From: Apoderus coryli
Lineage: Eukaryota; Arthropoda; Insecta; Coleoptera; Attelabidae
Direction: 5' to 3'
Assembly: GCA_911728435.2 (NCBI GenBank)
Contig: OU452201.1
Location: 8,060,001-8,124,000 of the forward strand
DNA length: 64,000 nt
Shown: piece after piece, positions 26,601 to 41,600 of the stretch
Position numbering within the stretch: position 1 is the stretch's first letter
Layout of the letters: every line of letters begins with the position of its first letter
Notes under the pieces: generated by a model
Seen by the model: the letters and a program-made list of their open reading frames with translations, nothing else
What the model was told of the DNA's origin: nothing
The model's database searches: none
Position numbers and translations under genes: made by a program

Positions 26601-29600
26601 AAATGTATTAGGCTTAGTAAGGCAACTTATTTTAAATGAAATGAGAATGAATTTCTTTTGTACGAAAAATACCAAATCCCAGTTTTCACGGCGATAGACA
26701 ATGATGGAACTCTATAACTTCATGACTATGAGGTCGGTTATATTTGAAAAAAGTTGCATTTTCCATATTATAATATTAATGAAATATTAGAAACCTTTGG
26801 CCACACAAAAAAAACGTATTATTATTGAGAATTACAAAAAGCTATGAAATTGGCTCCAATTTAATCGACCTCGTAATCTTTACGGTTTTGGAGTTAGCGA
26901 TAATGGTACCGGCTATTTAGATCCTTCACCCTGTATACCCAACTAAAACTGTTTGTTGTGTATAAACGTTGATATCAACGTTAAATTGTTTTGGTATTTA
27001 TTTATTTACTTACCCCAAGCATACACGTTCTTAATCAAAAACAGCTCCCCAGTATCTTTATCAATGTTAAAAATACTGCTGACTTCTGAAGATTTCTTCT
27101 CATAGATTGAATATTCTAGTTGTGCGTTAACGCCTTCATCGTCATCGTCAGCTTTTATCTGTGCAAATCGCATTCCAACATTTATACGTGAATTGATGCT
27201 GATTTTATATTCTTTCAACAAAAATTTGGGCGCATTATCATTTTCGTCCGTAACTTTAACTCTGACGGTAACAAAATCATTCAACCCACCACCATCTGTT
27301 GCGATAACTGGAATTTCGTACATTTTCTGCTTTTCCCGATCGAGTCTAGCACGTGTTGTAATTTTACCAGAGTTCTTGTCAATTGAGAACAACTCACTCA
27401 GCAAATCTGAGAATATTGCATATGTTACTGATCCGAACTCTCCAAAGTCTACATCCGTAGCGTTTACAGTCACCACATTGTAGCCTGCCATACGATTTTC
27501 TGGTACAGTTGCGTCTAAAACGACATTAGGGAACTTTGGTGCATGTATATTAGCAGGCAGCATTTCAACTTTAAGACGTGCAAAGTTTGTATATACTCCA
27601 TCGCTGACAGATACGTTTAGTAAAAGCATTTTTTCGTTTCCAAAATTTGCTAGGTTGACTAAAGTGATGATGCCAGTATCGGGATTCATTGAAAACGTTT
27701 GTTGCTCATTGCCAGCTACGATAGTATAACGCAGATTGTCCTGGTCGCTTTCATCTGGATCGCTGGCTTTTACTATTGTGACGAATTGGTCGCGTTTGGC
27801 GCTGATTGATAACTTACATGAGTAGGATGATTGTTCGAACTTCGGAGGATTGTCGTTCATATCCAAAACTTCAAAAAAATAAAAATATTTTGAACTATGT
27901 GTGTATCATATTGATAACTTCTTTAGGGCAATTTTGGCTACACCTAGCTACACTCGTAGTGATTGAGTTTATTTCAAATAATGAAAAAAATTTCAAAGTA
28001 AAGTAAAAATATATTTAAACCGAGGTGTAACAAAATAGAACCCGCCACTGGCAAGCTTACAGATTACTCAATTCTAGAATACATGGGTGGCACATCACTT
28101 CTTTCTGAGAATCTCCAATATCTAACAAGTCCTTTTTTCTAATATATATATTTACGATAACACGAAATATTCCCATAGATTTGTTCACATATGGTTCTTA
28201 TTTTTTCTAAACATAAATACGAACGTACCCTAATATTATGTGATACGACAAACATGGGGGGTCTAAAAGTTATCTGCATCATAAAAATTGTGCAAGGATT
28301 TTAAAAATATTTTGTTCTTAAGATGTCTTTTTTCTGATTGGTTTATTTTCATTTTGTATTACCTACTATGTAACTTTTATGAGGCAATTCTGGAAAGGCA
28401 AAAGGACTTTAAGATCTAATTATAAAATGTTAAATTAAATATTTTAATTTGTTTTTGGACTTGGTATATTTTTTTCAGTTAAGAATTTATTTCTAGTTTT
28501 TGTTTAAAGATTAAGTCCATTTCATTTTATTCTGAAGTAGTGAATTGTATAAAGTTCCGTAAGTTTTGATATTCTTTTAATTGAAGGCCTTTTTGTTTAA
28601 TCAGTTTTTTTTATATAAAGTTTAAAGTTATTTCTTTTAGTAAATGAAATAAATTCCGTTTTCAATAGTACTTAAAGTTTCATACAGGAATTAATATAAT
28701 TATTCGAATTATATTAATTTTCCTATTTTTAAGTAGTACAGGTAATGATTAAGATTTCTTTTAAATTCTCATTATCGCTTAATTGTTTTATTCTTTTTCT
28801 TTTATATTATACATATTTATTTCTTGTTGATATTCATTTTCTTTAATTAGTTTTAATTATTAAATTAGTTGTTTTAGCCTGAACTATGCGTTTTATTTCT
28901 AATAAAGTTTTTGATAAATTATTGACAAAAGGGTCAACCAAGTAAATATTTCTTTTTAATTAAAGTCGGTGACCGGAAGTGATACAAGATTATAATGGTA
29001 AGTAATTTTGCATTACTTCAATACAGATTAATAAAGCTTATTTTAGTTGTTTGTTTCTTTCATATAAGAATTTGATTCTGTTATTATTCAAGTTGATATT
29101 CTTTGTTTGTTCTTCTTTATTTGAAACCGCTCGTAAAACTTGATTCGAACCCGTAACAATTTGAATAGCATATTGGGGTTCATTCGGATTGAGCTATAAC
29201 ATTAGTATTCTTTCTGAATGTATATAACACCCCCTAATTTCAAAATGGTTACAGTGGAAAGTAAAATTTAACCTAATATATGTACAGATAGTGAAAGAAA
29301 TATAAGTATACTTAAATATTAGAATATGATGTCAATTCTTGACATGATCTAATGTAGTGAAATTTTATTTTAAGTAATCTCTAATATAAAAATGAATAGG
29401 TACATTTTATATTAAAGCGGAGTTATTCTTGTTACAATAGAAGTTTAGTTTAGATCAATACTTTCATTTATAAATCCATATGAAGTTACACCGGTAAAAT
29501 TATAGATTGATTTTGTTACCTACGAAGATTTAGTTATGGATAGAATCAAATTGGTATGAGGCACAATAGATCCCGACACTACAAGTCATAAAGATTAGAT

Positions 29601-32600
29601 TAAGGGTGTAATTTGAGGTTTCCGGTATTTCATTTATTATTAGGTTCTGTGCTGCCTAGAATTCATCTGTCGATGTAAGTCTATGTTCATAAAGGCGTAT
29701 TCTACAAAACTAACCTGTCAGCCACACGTGTGCTGTAGTATTCAGACTCGGCACTCCTTGATCAGTAGCTACTACAACAAAATGATGACTACTCGCCTCT
29801 TCATGGTCGAGCGATTGCTTTAAATACACTATACCATCGTTTTCATCAATATAAAAGTAATCTGTAGCATTACTATTATCTTTAAGAATTGAATAAACGA
29901 TTTTCTGATTGATATCGGTGTCATTGTCATGTGCATAGACAGTTAGAACAGATGTGCCGAACTGCGCAGCTTCTGATATTGAAACGTTGTAGCTCTCCTG
30001 GGTAAATTCTGGAGGAGAATCATTAACATCTTGCAAAACAATCGATACAGGAACTTCTGCATAAACACCTGATACGGAGTCAGTAGCGCGGATTAGAAGT
30101 TCGTACTGTTGTTTCTGTTCATAATCGAGCTCGTCCACAACGGATATAACGCCTGGAACATTTTATTGATTTGGATAATTATGTTTACGTATTTTAAAAA
30201 TATAATTTTTTAACTTCAAAACACCATAAGCATGCGTTAGTTAGTAGACAGATACAATTTACAAGTTAAGATTATTTGCAATAATACAAGAGTTAGGTGA
30301 AAAGTTTCCGGCCTGATACACAGATGGCACAGGTAAGTTTGATTTTTTGTTGGTGTTCTTTCCTAATCTCGAATTTGATTTGACTTAACGAATCGCACTA
30401 TAACAACGATGTGATGTCTGTGCAGTACGAACAAAATCACAAAAGAAGTTTTCTATTATCACCGGAAACTTTTCACTCTATCCTCATAATACACAGGTTA
30501 GTCTTCGATTTTTTTTGGTTTTTCGTTAGGCCAACAAAACATACAACTGCAACAAAATAAGCAAACCGATTAAATACATTTCAGAATCACAAAAATAAAA
30601 TACGGTTTTAGCACCTATTATACAGATCTACAGGTGACGCCAACAATTCTATTGAAATGATTTGTTTTGTTTTTTAGAAAATAACTATTAATTAGCTGTT
30701 AACGTGTATAACTCAAAATATTTCTTCAAATATGGCGAAGTTACATAATCAAGTATACATTTTCAATACAAACAATTTTACAATTTCCTCTACTTGGGGT
30801 TGTAAGTTTATATAAAGAATTAATTTGTTTATTTACGTATTTTTTTAAATATAAGGTATGGAGGACAACCTGTGGTAAACAGCCAACATGTCAGGTAGGT
30901 AATATAATTTTTCCAAGTAGCATGCATGTAGTGAGACGAGGAATTAATTTTTGTATGCCTTAGTCAAAGACCTATGCCACTTGCCCAATTGTTCACCTCG
31001 CCTTCCACTTCCTCCTCAGTTCAAAATTTTCACTTACCCATCTGCATCTTCAAGGAGATAAACACATGATAATCTGAAGACGCCATCCCCATCCGAACGA
31101 CTACAAAAGTTGCTTCGTGGGGGGTCTGGCATTGACATACAGAAAGCAGACTTCATTTTGCATCAGTTCCCTCCTCTAATGCCTCACAATTCATAGGTTT
31201 CATTTTGAGGTAAAAATTAGATCAAAATGAAGTGAGTGTGATGAGGTGTGACACCATTGGGAAGATTGTCTCTTGGTTTCAGGGGTAGAGTGGGTAACCC
31301 AAATGTTATCTCCTGTATTAATCGAGGGAGAATATCATACCGCTCCAAGAACTCCCCGGAAGTTACCACTCGATTGATTTTGAGCTGTTTTGTCAGCTAT
31401 TTTGGGACACACCTTGCATGCAGTTTATGAATTCTGAGTGTTATTGTGGTTGAGTGTAAAGTCAATCTGTAGTTGCTTCGAACAGCTTCCTTAATTTCCC
31501 CAACAAGCAAATCAGTCTTAATCACAGCAAAGAAAATCCCTCTACCGTTGAGGGCCCTAGTACACTTACTTTCTAGACGTACCTTGTAAATAATGCTAAT
31601 TCTTTGTATCAACTTTCCAAGAACTCCAGGAAATTGTAAAAATAAAGAAGGTTTACGACAACAAATTAATTTTGTAATGATTAAAAGTCCAAAAATAAAT
31701 AACTTTTCTTATAAAATTGATTTTGTTTCTGGATAACTAACGCTAAACATGTTCATGTTTAACTATATAATAATCCTATTTGTGTGTGTTATATCTAATA
31801 AAAGCTTTGGAAATAAAATAATTAAAAGCGCTATATAAAGTGTAGGTGCGACCATTTAAAATATTAATGGGATTATACTCACAAGGGCCATTGTTACTGT
31901 CAGGCGCTGTGAAAAATATTAAAAAGTTTTATTAATATAAATTATTCATACTCCAAACAAAATCAAGACCAATTATACTGAGTCATTGCAGAAAACCAAA
32001 CTTTCAGATATACAAATTTTATATTTACCTCTCCGTAATTTGTCAGTAAATTGTACTTATTTCTTTCTTTTCACGAAGCAGTCAAAGATGAAATTAAATT
32101 ACGCCTACCTATCAGTTGATTATGTCAAACGTGTTTCGAAATTTAATTAGTCGATCTCCAATGGGTATTATTCTCTTTCAAATTAAGTTTATTTAATACT
32201 AAAAAAAAATCTTTTTACAAAGTTGGAAACGGTATTTTCAAAATTTTTAAAAATCATTCCGCAAATATTAAAATAAACATTTTTTGAAAGATTTACATAG
32301 CCATTGAAAATGGAATAATTATATTCCAAACCATGTTCAACATTGTGAACAGTATCGAATTGTGAATCTTGCACAAAAGAGCTTGCACCAACGACAATTT
32401 TGACCTTCTGGTCAACTTTGAAAGCAGGTTTGAGACAAACCCGTTTCGGTTTAACCGCTAATTTGTCAAAAACAAAAACACTCGATACCTTCGGGAAATA
32501 CCAAGTTTATCTGGGGAAGATATGCTCTATTTCTGTTTCGACTCTTCAGTTGCAAAAAAACTGCAAGACATGAAACTTATACTGTCATCATAATCAACAG

Positions 32601-35600
32601 ACTTCGGTTTGTATATAAGAATTATGAATTTTCTGAATTGTATTTCTATTGAAGTTTGTTATTCTTTTTGACCTAGTATAGGTATTGTTAAATAATTTAT
32701 TAGTTCAAATTTCTAATTTACAAAAAAAGTTAACATGTTATTGTCAAAGTGATTCTAACCAACACCTTCAAAAACCATCTAGGCAAAAGTCATGGTGCCT
32801 TCAAAACTTATTTTAACCAATCTGCATTCTATACAATATTAATACCTAACTGAGATCCACGTCCATGAGTTAAGTTATCTAAGAATTGCTTTAGATCTTT
32901 GTAATAATAGATTTTTCTAACATAACCAGCACTATATCCCCAAGAAGACGCTATTCACAAAACAGTTAGAAAGGTAAAATATGACAATGTCACGATATGA
33001 TTTTATTGGACTTACCTGTATTGAAATCCAAAGCAAACTCTTCCAGTTCATTGCCTTTGACGATGCTATAAATCAGTTTTCGCGACAGTGGCGATTCGGC
33101 CTCTATTGAAGTCGATAATGGTGAATGAAGTTCAATATTCTCAGGTACTAATTCCGAATAGAATTGCTTTTTGAACACTGGCATTGAACGATCGATTACT
33201 TTGACGTGAACTGTGACGTCGGTGCGACATGGGGTTAAACCTAAACATAGTAAATTTGACGTAATTAAATTTTCATGATCACCTGACCCACTTACCTTTA
33301 TCATACGCAGCAATAAGTAATTCATATTCTCGGTTATGACCTTCCAAATTCTGTTTGATCTCAATATCGCCAGTCTCCCGTTGTACCTTGAACAGCTCGC
33401 CATGCCCTCGAATCAGTTCATATCGAACTTCACCGTTTTCCCCATGATCCAAATCAATGGCATGGACTTTTGCTATTACACTACCTTTTTCATCATCTAC
33501 CGACACAACAGCATAATACGGTAAATTGACGAACATTGGACAATTGTCATTAATGTCAAGTACAGTGACATTGACTATGACATTTGTAACACGTGGTTTT
33601 TCACGCTCGGGCATATCACTTCGTGCCTCAACGATGAGCTGATATTTGTCTTGTATTTCTCTATCAAATTTTAAACCAGTTGTAGAGATGACCCCAGATG
33701 TTTTGCCAATAATAAACATATCAGTGGGATTTAATATTTTAAATTCAACATGTTCATTTAGAGCTGTACCGAGTACATTGACCACACAAACTGTTGTGAT
33801 TTTAGTTGAGTTTTCTGTTAAGGATCCTTCATAGAATTCTTTTTGAAAAGTTAAACCTGAATTATCCGAATCCTCTACGCGGATATATATTTTAGATACG
33901 CTTGAGAATTTGCCATCAGATACGCGAACGTGAAGTTTGTAGGATGGTTTTAAATTATCTGGATCAACCAGTGTGATTAATCCTGTTTTGGAGTTGATAG
34001 TAAATGCATTATGTTTGTTTCCTGAAATTATAATTAAAATCATCATCGTCCAGAAATATGTTAATAAAAAAGTGATCTTACCTTCAATAATATCGTATTT
34101 GAGATAATCAGTCTCTGAAGTATCGGGGTCAGTAGCATTAACCTGTATGACTGCTACATTTTTGTATGATGGTAACAACAGAGTTACATTGTATATTGAA
34201 TGGTCAAACAATGGCGGACAATCGTTAACGTCAGTAACACTTATATCAACTGTTGCTATCATGTCCGATGATAAGCTAGGTCTTCCCAAGTCAGATAAAT
34301 GTACGTGGAATGTAAAACTTGGAATAGTTTCGTGATCCAACAATCGTATTGTACGAATAGCGCCCGTGTTCGGATCAATTTGGAAGTACCGACGCGGTAG
34401 CATTTCTACAATGTCATATTGTAGTTGTGCATTACTTCCAGAGTCGGCATCGAACGCCTTAATGACTAGCGGTTCACTGGTGTTTGTTAGTATCAGAGAT
34501 TTTATTGGAGCTGATTCACTGATGATACCCTGATAGTTCGATTGAAGGAATTCTGGTACGTTGTCGTTTCTGTCCAAGATATGTATGATAACATTACAGG
34601 TGGCTGAAGCGGAAGCCTGAAAAAATGTTTCAAATACAGTTCAGTGCCAGTGGTGCCAAAAATAGAAAAACTTACCATATTAGTGGCAATTACAGTTAAA
34701 TTATAAAATTTATTTGTCTCATAGTCCAAAGTCTTTTGTGTAGTAATTACTCCAGTACTAGGACTTATAATGAAACTAGCATCTGAGTTCCCTGATAATA
34801 TTTCAAACTGCAAGGACGACGTACTTCTAACATCCAAATGCGCAACATAACTACCAACCGACTGATCTTCATAAATCTCTGCAGCAACTTCGTTAGTAAC
34901 AAATCGCGGTGGAGCATTATCAGCCATTGTGAGCATGATATGTGCTGGTATAGTAGACGATAGCGGTGGTTGACCATGATCGGTTGCCCGAACATGCAAA
35001 GTATACTCTGACGTAGATACCAAGTCTAGCTCACGCGCTATACTAATAATACCCAAGTCTGGATCGATAGTAAACACGTTACCAACATTACCAGAAACAA
35101 GTGAGTATGTTATTAAAGCGTTTTCTTCTTTGTCGTGATCAATAGCGAACGCTCGTAGCACTGCACTGCCTACTGATGCTGATTCGAAAACTTTGCCGAC
35201 TAGAATTTTATCAGAAAAATGTGGAGCGTGATCGTTGTAATCGTGAACATGAATGTGGACTTGAGCAAAGTTTTTTTTCGCAGGTGTTCCACCGTCACGT
35301 ACCATCACTGTTAGAATATGTTCGCTAAGAGTTTCCCGGTCTAGATTCGCTGCTAGGATTAGCATACCCGAGAGTGAATCCAGTTGGAAAGTTTGCAGAG
35401 ATAACGAGTTTTCCGCATTGAATATACTAAAACAAAATAACTAAGTTATTTCCTTTGTCTTTACATAATAAGCAAATCATACCTAAAAATCAATTTATCT
35501 TCCTCATCTCTGTCACTAGCACGCAATCTAAATATGTCAGTATCGACTGGTACAGCCTCTGAAATGTCAATTGTGTACACTTTTTCAGAAAATGTTGGTC

Positions 35601-38600
35601 GATGATCATTGATATCAATTACTGAAATATTTAACGTGGTATAGACTGTGTGAATTGTATCTGTGATACTAATATTCAACGAGTATTCGTTTTGTTGCTC
35701 ATGATCCAACTTGTGTGCTATGAGTATATTGCCCATATCTCTCACTATATGGAAATCATTACGTTCATCACCACCTAGAAAATAATTGGATAATTGGAAT
35801 CTATAGTATGATGAATTATGCAGAGCTTTCGTGGCCGTCTACATAATAACTCTGTGAGATTACACGTTTCACCACTTCACCAACACAATTTTTTTAAATC
35901 TCGACGTTGAGATTTAAATATTGTTGTGGTGAAAAGACGTGTCTTCCAATATTATTAATACCCATATACTATATACATGTCCAATGGCGATCGCGCATCT
36001 CTTATAAAAACATATACGTGATATTATTCGGCATAGAGGCTAGCTTCCACATAAATACTTTCTTTAATTTTGAAAGGCAATACGCCCACTTAAATTAAAA
36101 GTCAGTTGGACGTGGTTTGTCTAGAACCTTCTCCATCATTTGCCATAGCAAAAAGATGGCCGTTGAATTTAACCACAATTCTAGCCACCTCCACCGGCAC
36201 CGGTTAGATTGGTATTCTTCATCAAATATTTACTGGAGATGTATAAGCATTTTGAGGGTCTCATTTCCTGCTGTTAAACTTTGACTCTAGCGCTACTTTT
36301 TGGGATAATCTCGGTATATTTTCTAACACATCGCAATTACATGCTTGAAATGTTTTGCTTTTGCTAGAAGTCTGATTAAATAGAGGTTATGTTGAGGAAT
36401 AAAATGACATTTGTCAGAAAAATACTTGATTATACGTTACGCTCAAAAGTTTTCATTGTAAAATGTGTAAAACTTGACTTACCAACGATATCATACCAAA
36501 GCGTATCATTATCAGGATCTTGTGCTTGTATAGATGCAACAAGAAATCCAATATCATCACCTTCAGTGAGTTTAACATTCTGAGGTGACTTCACAATCGG
36601 AGGACTCTTTGATGTTTTTGGTACTGCCACTATCCGAACGGACACTTTGCAGATGCTATGCTTTGGTACTTCCCCTTTATCCGTTGCTTTAATCTAAATT
36701 AAAAATCATGTTAGCATGCCTACCTAATAGTTTTGTCATAAATAAACATACATTTAATTCATACTCTTGACCGGGCTCAAAACCCTTCTGTGCATAAACC
36801 ATTCCACTTGTATTATCGATTTTGAATTTTGAACGTCCTTTACCAGACTTGATGTGGTAGTTGATTTCAGCATTGCGGCCAGCATCTTTGTCAAATGCCA
36901 GTACCTAGATGGCAAGAAAATTAGCCTTGTTGTACATGTAAAAATTGTCGTTATAGTAAAAAAAATTGAGCTATACTATACCATAGTTTTACATAACAAA
37001 TAATTATAAAGCATTTAAGCTCGAGGGGAAGTGTCTTGATTGGCATGCAACTTTAAAAATGTCGAAAAATATTGCGTATCATGTGGATGAGGATTTAATA
37101 ATAAACTCAAATTTCATGCTCTGCGTAGCTAACAGTACCTAATTATCATGAAGCCAGTTAATAAACATAGACATTCACATACGTTATGAACTAAATTGCC
37201 AACACACAGAATGCAAAATAACGTATACAAAATTAGACTAGATCCTGTTAATTAAATCACAGTAATAAAATATTGTTTAAATTATTGCTATACAGTGGTG
37301 TATGAGTTCCTTTACACAATGGTAACAATATAAAATCTATAACATCTAAAACAAAAAAAAAATCATAACAGATCAGAGGTTGCAGAAAATACTACACTAC
37401 AACATTTTCCACATTTGTTTTGTAATAAGGATTTCGCATCAAACAATGAGCGTTGGCAACAGTATGTAATACCGATATCTCATCCTTGATTATTAATAAA
37501 AAATTGATTAAAGAAGTGGATCGTTGCACACACAAACTCCAAAATATTAAACACCGGGATTGCATTCTAGTAGTGTAAAGTGCTTTCCGACAATTAAAAA
37601 TGTCTGGTAACCAGTATGTATTTCGCGATAACGAAAATTAAACTTTGCATTTCACAAAAAGGGGAAACAACAGCATCCTTATCGTGCATTATGGTGAGAT
37701 GCAGGTGTATTTTTCTCTATTTGGTTCGTTTTTTTCACTGTTGAGTATTAAAAGCACGTAGATAATATACAGAGTTATAAGATACTACACAGATAAAAAA
37801 ATGCGAGTTATGATGTCATTTTACCACTTTATTCAGTTGGCTTTATATGCTCCTGCAACACTTTTTGTAATAATCATAACTAACTTCTTTATTACAAATT
37901 CTATGCAAATACATTAATTATTTTAATAAAATCCAGTTTTTATGTAGGTATAATTGAGCTCAATAAATCTTCTCGACAAAAGCCTGTCTGAAACCTGTCT
38001 GGGTACAAAACATTCATGTGTATTAAGGTTGAACTTTTCCATATTATTCACATCAACCACTCTGTATATGTTTTGTGCAACCGCTGGATACCAGCATACA
38101 TTTTGTTTGACGGCTAGTTTTTTGTGCAAAGTTATAATGAATCCTTTATGCAAATGTAGTATTGCTACACATATATGTATGTATCGTTTTGTTCCGGTTT
38201 TTTAAACGAATTAGTGCGATAGATAAAACAAATGTATGAAAAATATGTACATCACCATGCGTTTTCATTTTTATACAATATTCACAAATAATTGATTGTT
38301 GTCGAATGTATGGCAATTTTTGGTTAAGCTTTTGTTTAATAGAAATCAGTTACAACAAAAAATAACAGACAAAAGGAGTTAATGTCCGTAAATATAATGT
38401 AGTAGTTAGAAGTAATTTGTAGCATAACTGACAAAATGCGGCTTACTTTACATGTACACGGGATTTTGTTTAAATTAGCAGAGCCACAGTCTAATTCAGT
38501 GCTACCAGACTGAGGCATTGGTCGAGAAATCGTTTCGCTCTTATTATTAGCTTTCATTTAATTCTCTCCTGAGGATGATTCTTGTGAAAATGGACCGTCT

Positions 38601-41600
38601 GAAATAATTATTAAAAAAAAACTAGAAGTCCGTAAACTACTGTATCTAGAATTCCCCTAAAAATATAAACTAAATCGAGTAAATAATATTGCGCTTTTCT
38701 TAATTTATTTCATTGGCCTAATCTAAAAAACAAAAACAAATTTAAAAATAAAAAAAAGCACCCTTAATTAAAGTATTAATAATTTTTACTTTTGTTTAAA
38801 TTAATATAGAGCCTCCATTAAGTGGATGGGCCTTTCGCTTTATTATGATTTCGTCAGACTACCCACAAAAGCACATCTTACCGCAGACAAATTGATAAAA
38901 CCATTGTATAGATCATACAAAAAAAAAAAAGATATATAAACAGGACAATAATAAAAATATAGTACAAAACGATATCAGAAGATTATTCTTTTGAAAGTAT
39001 TACCCTAATAAGAGGTACAATCAACGGACGGTGGTTTTTCAAGAGTTCGGTCGTAGATCTTCTGTGCAAGAGTATATTATCATTATTATTAAATTTAAAT
39101 ATTTTTCTCACGTACAACTTAATAGCCCAAGCTCTATTGTTAATCATTCTGCAAGAGCAATGCAAGAAATATTATAGAATTACATAAAATTTGTAGTATT
39201 AATTGAAATAAAATGTTAAATGAATCGGGTAAAAAACTTTACTACGTACTAAACTTTTTATTAGAAAATCTAATAATATTTATTATTTTCTTGACTTTTG
39301 ATACAAAATTTCTTATAGGACTAAAGTACTAAATAACTAAATAAAATTATAATAGTATATCCAATTCCATTACATTGCAAAGGCTTTTATTTCTTTTTAT
39401 TTCTTCTATTTTGTTTTCTTGCAATTAAAAAAGTTTTATTTTGTTATTATTTAAATAATTTTTGGATAAGTTACTTGTTATGCTTAGCAGGATAATATAA
39501 TACATGTGTGTTATCTGTAACTTGATTAGGGTAACGTGCTAACGATCAAATTTTGTAAATACATGATGATTATGATATTTTTCAATCATCAGCAGCTTTT
39601 TTTATAACAAATCTATTCATAAGAACAAAAAAGTTCATGCTGTGGTAAAGAAGATGCTTTTAACCACGTTGGTCAAATTGAATTATCTGACATATTCTCA
39701 GCATCCAAACGCCTTAAGAACAAATTTACCTCGGGTTCTGATAATGTTCCTTCATTCTTTGTCAAAGATTGCATTTCCGTGTTGGCTACTCCTCTGAAGT
39801 CAATTTTCGACCTAATTCTAAAAACAAACAATCTAAAATTGTCCCAATCTTTAAGTCTAGCGACAGGTCTCATATAAATAACTATCGTCCTATTTCCTTA
39901 TTATCTAACTTTTCTAAGCTGTTTGAATCTATCTTGTATGAACGGATTTACACGGAAGTTAGGCGTTTGATTTCGGTCAACCAGCATGGCTTTATGTGTG
40001 GGAGATCTACGGTCACTAATCTGTCAATCATTTCTCACTGTATCTCTGAAACTCTGGACCGTGGAGGTCAACTTGATGTTGTATACACCGACTTTGCAAA
40101 AGCTTTCGATACCCTGGACCACGGTGTCTTGCTGAGTAAGCTGCATGTGTTTGGATTTCAGTCGAACTTGATAGCTTTGTGTGACTCTTATTTACAAAAC
40201 CGTAAGCATTATGTATTTTACAACGGGTTTAAATCTAATATTTATTCTGCGACCTCAGGGGTTCCGCAGGGCTCTAATTTGGGTCCATTATTATTTAATC
40301 TATTTATCAATGACCTGGATCAATGTCTGTTGGAACGCAGGTTGTTTTTTGCGGACTACCTGAAAATCTTTGCTTCCGTGGACACAATAACGGATTGCAT
40401 TGGATTGCAGAGTGATTTATATGCTCTTCAAACATGGTGTGACCATAATAGATTGACTCTCAATATTCAAAAATGCAAATGCCTTAGTTTCACGCGAAGG
40501 GCTACGCTTATTGACTATCCGTACACCATTTCCAAAATTCAGCTTGAACGATGTCATGCGTTCACGGATTTGGGTGTCACATTCGATCACAAATTTTTAT
40601 TCATGGACCACATCAATAGAGTGACATCTGAGGCGTCACGTATGTATGCCTTCATAATGCGTAACTGTAGAGGCTTTGATAGTGTTTCTGTGCTCATTAC
40701 TCTGTTTAACACATATGTCAGATCGAAACTAGAGTACTCGTCTATTGTCTGGTATCCTCAGTATAATGCTCACAAGTTGGAGATCGAAAAAATACAACGC
40801 CGGTTTCTAAAGTATCTAGTTTTTAAAACAGATGGGGTTTATCCTGTTAAAGGAATCGATCATTGTTTGTTGCTGTCTCGTTTTAATATGCAGAGCTTGG
40901 AATATAGAAGAATTCAGTGTTCATTAGTAATGTTATATAAATTATTGCGAGATAAGATAGACTGTTCTTCCTTGTTATCAAGTATAAATTTTTTAGTTCC
41001 TAGATTGAATACTAGATCAAATGCGACATTTTATTTAGACAGAGCTAGAACTAATGTGTTATTGAGATCGCCTGTACATATTATGTGCAATAATTTTGAT
41101 TCGATTTCTGGTAGATGTGACATTTTTACAACGTCAGAATATAACCTTAAAATGTTAGCTGCAGAAACATTTATAGTGTAAACGTGTGTATTGTAAGTTT
41201 CTTTGTGTATTTAATTAATTTAATAGTTATTGATTTTGTATGTATTGTCCTATAATTGGGAAACTGTTGGGCAATAAATGCTTTATTATTATTATTATTT
41301 TAAAAATTCTAAGATCGAAATTTGTTGTAACTGATTTCGGTTAAATCAAAGTTGGGCATGCCTTGTATGATCATTTCAGATCAGATTTGTATAATAATAA
41401 CAGATTTTCCAACATCCAGACTATAAGATAGGGACGTATTTCAGAGAATTCACTTTTATTGACTTATCTAAATAAACTGGGATACGACAATGTATAATTC
41501 TTATCAAAATGCATATACATAGATGTCATATGATAAAATGATGAACATGCTTTCTATGAATATGTTAAAAGATGCTATGTGACCCGGGCTTACCCGCATA

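Noticed and set aside
35860..35945. Hairpin read as a ribozyme because of GAAACGTGTA on the minus strand
   Set aside because: No CUGANGA core at the right place and the hairpin is explained as a simple foldback.
38983..39165. Minus-strand frame with a LINE-like look
   Set aside because: Too short and without a diagnostic motif; could not be assigned to any element family.
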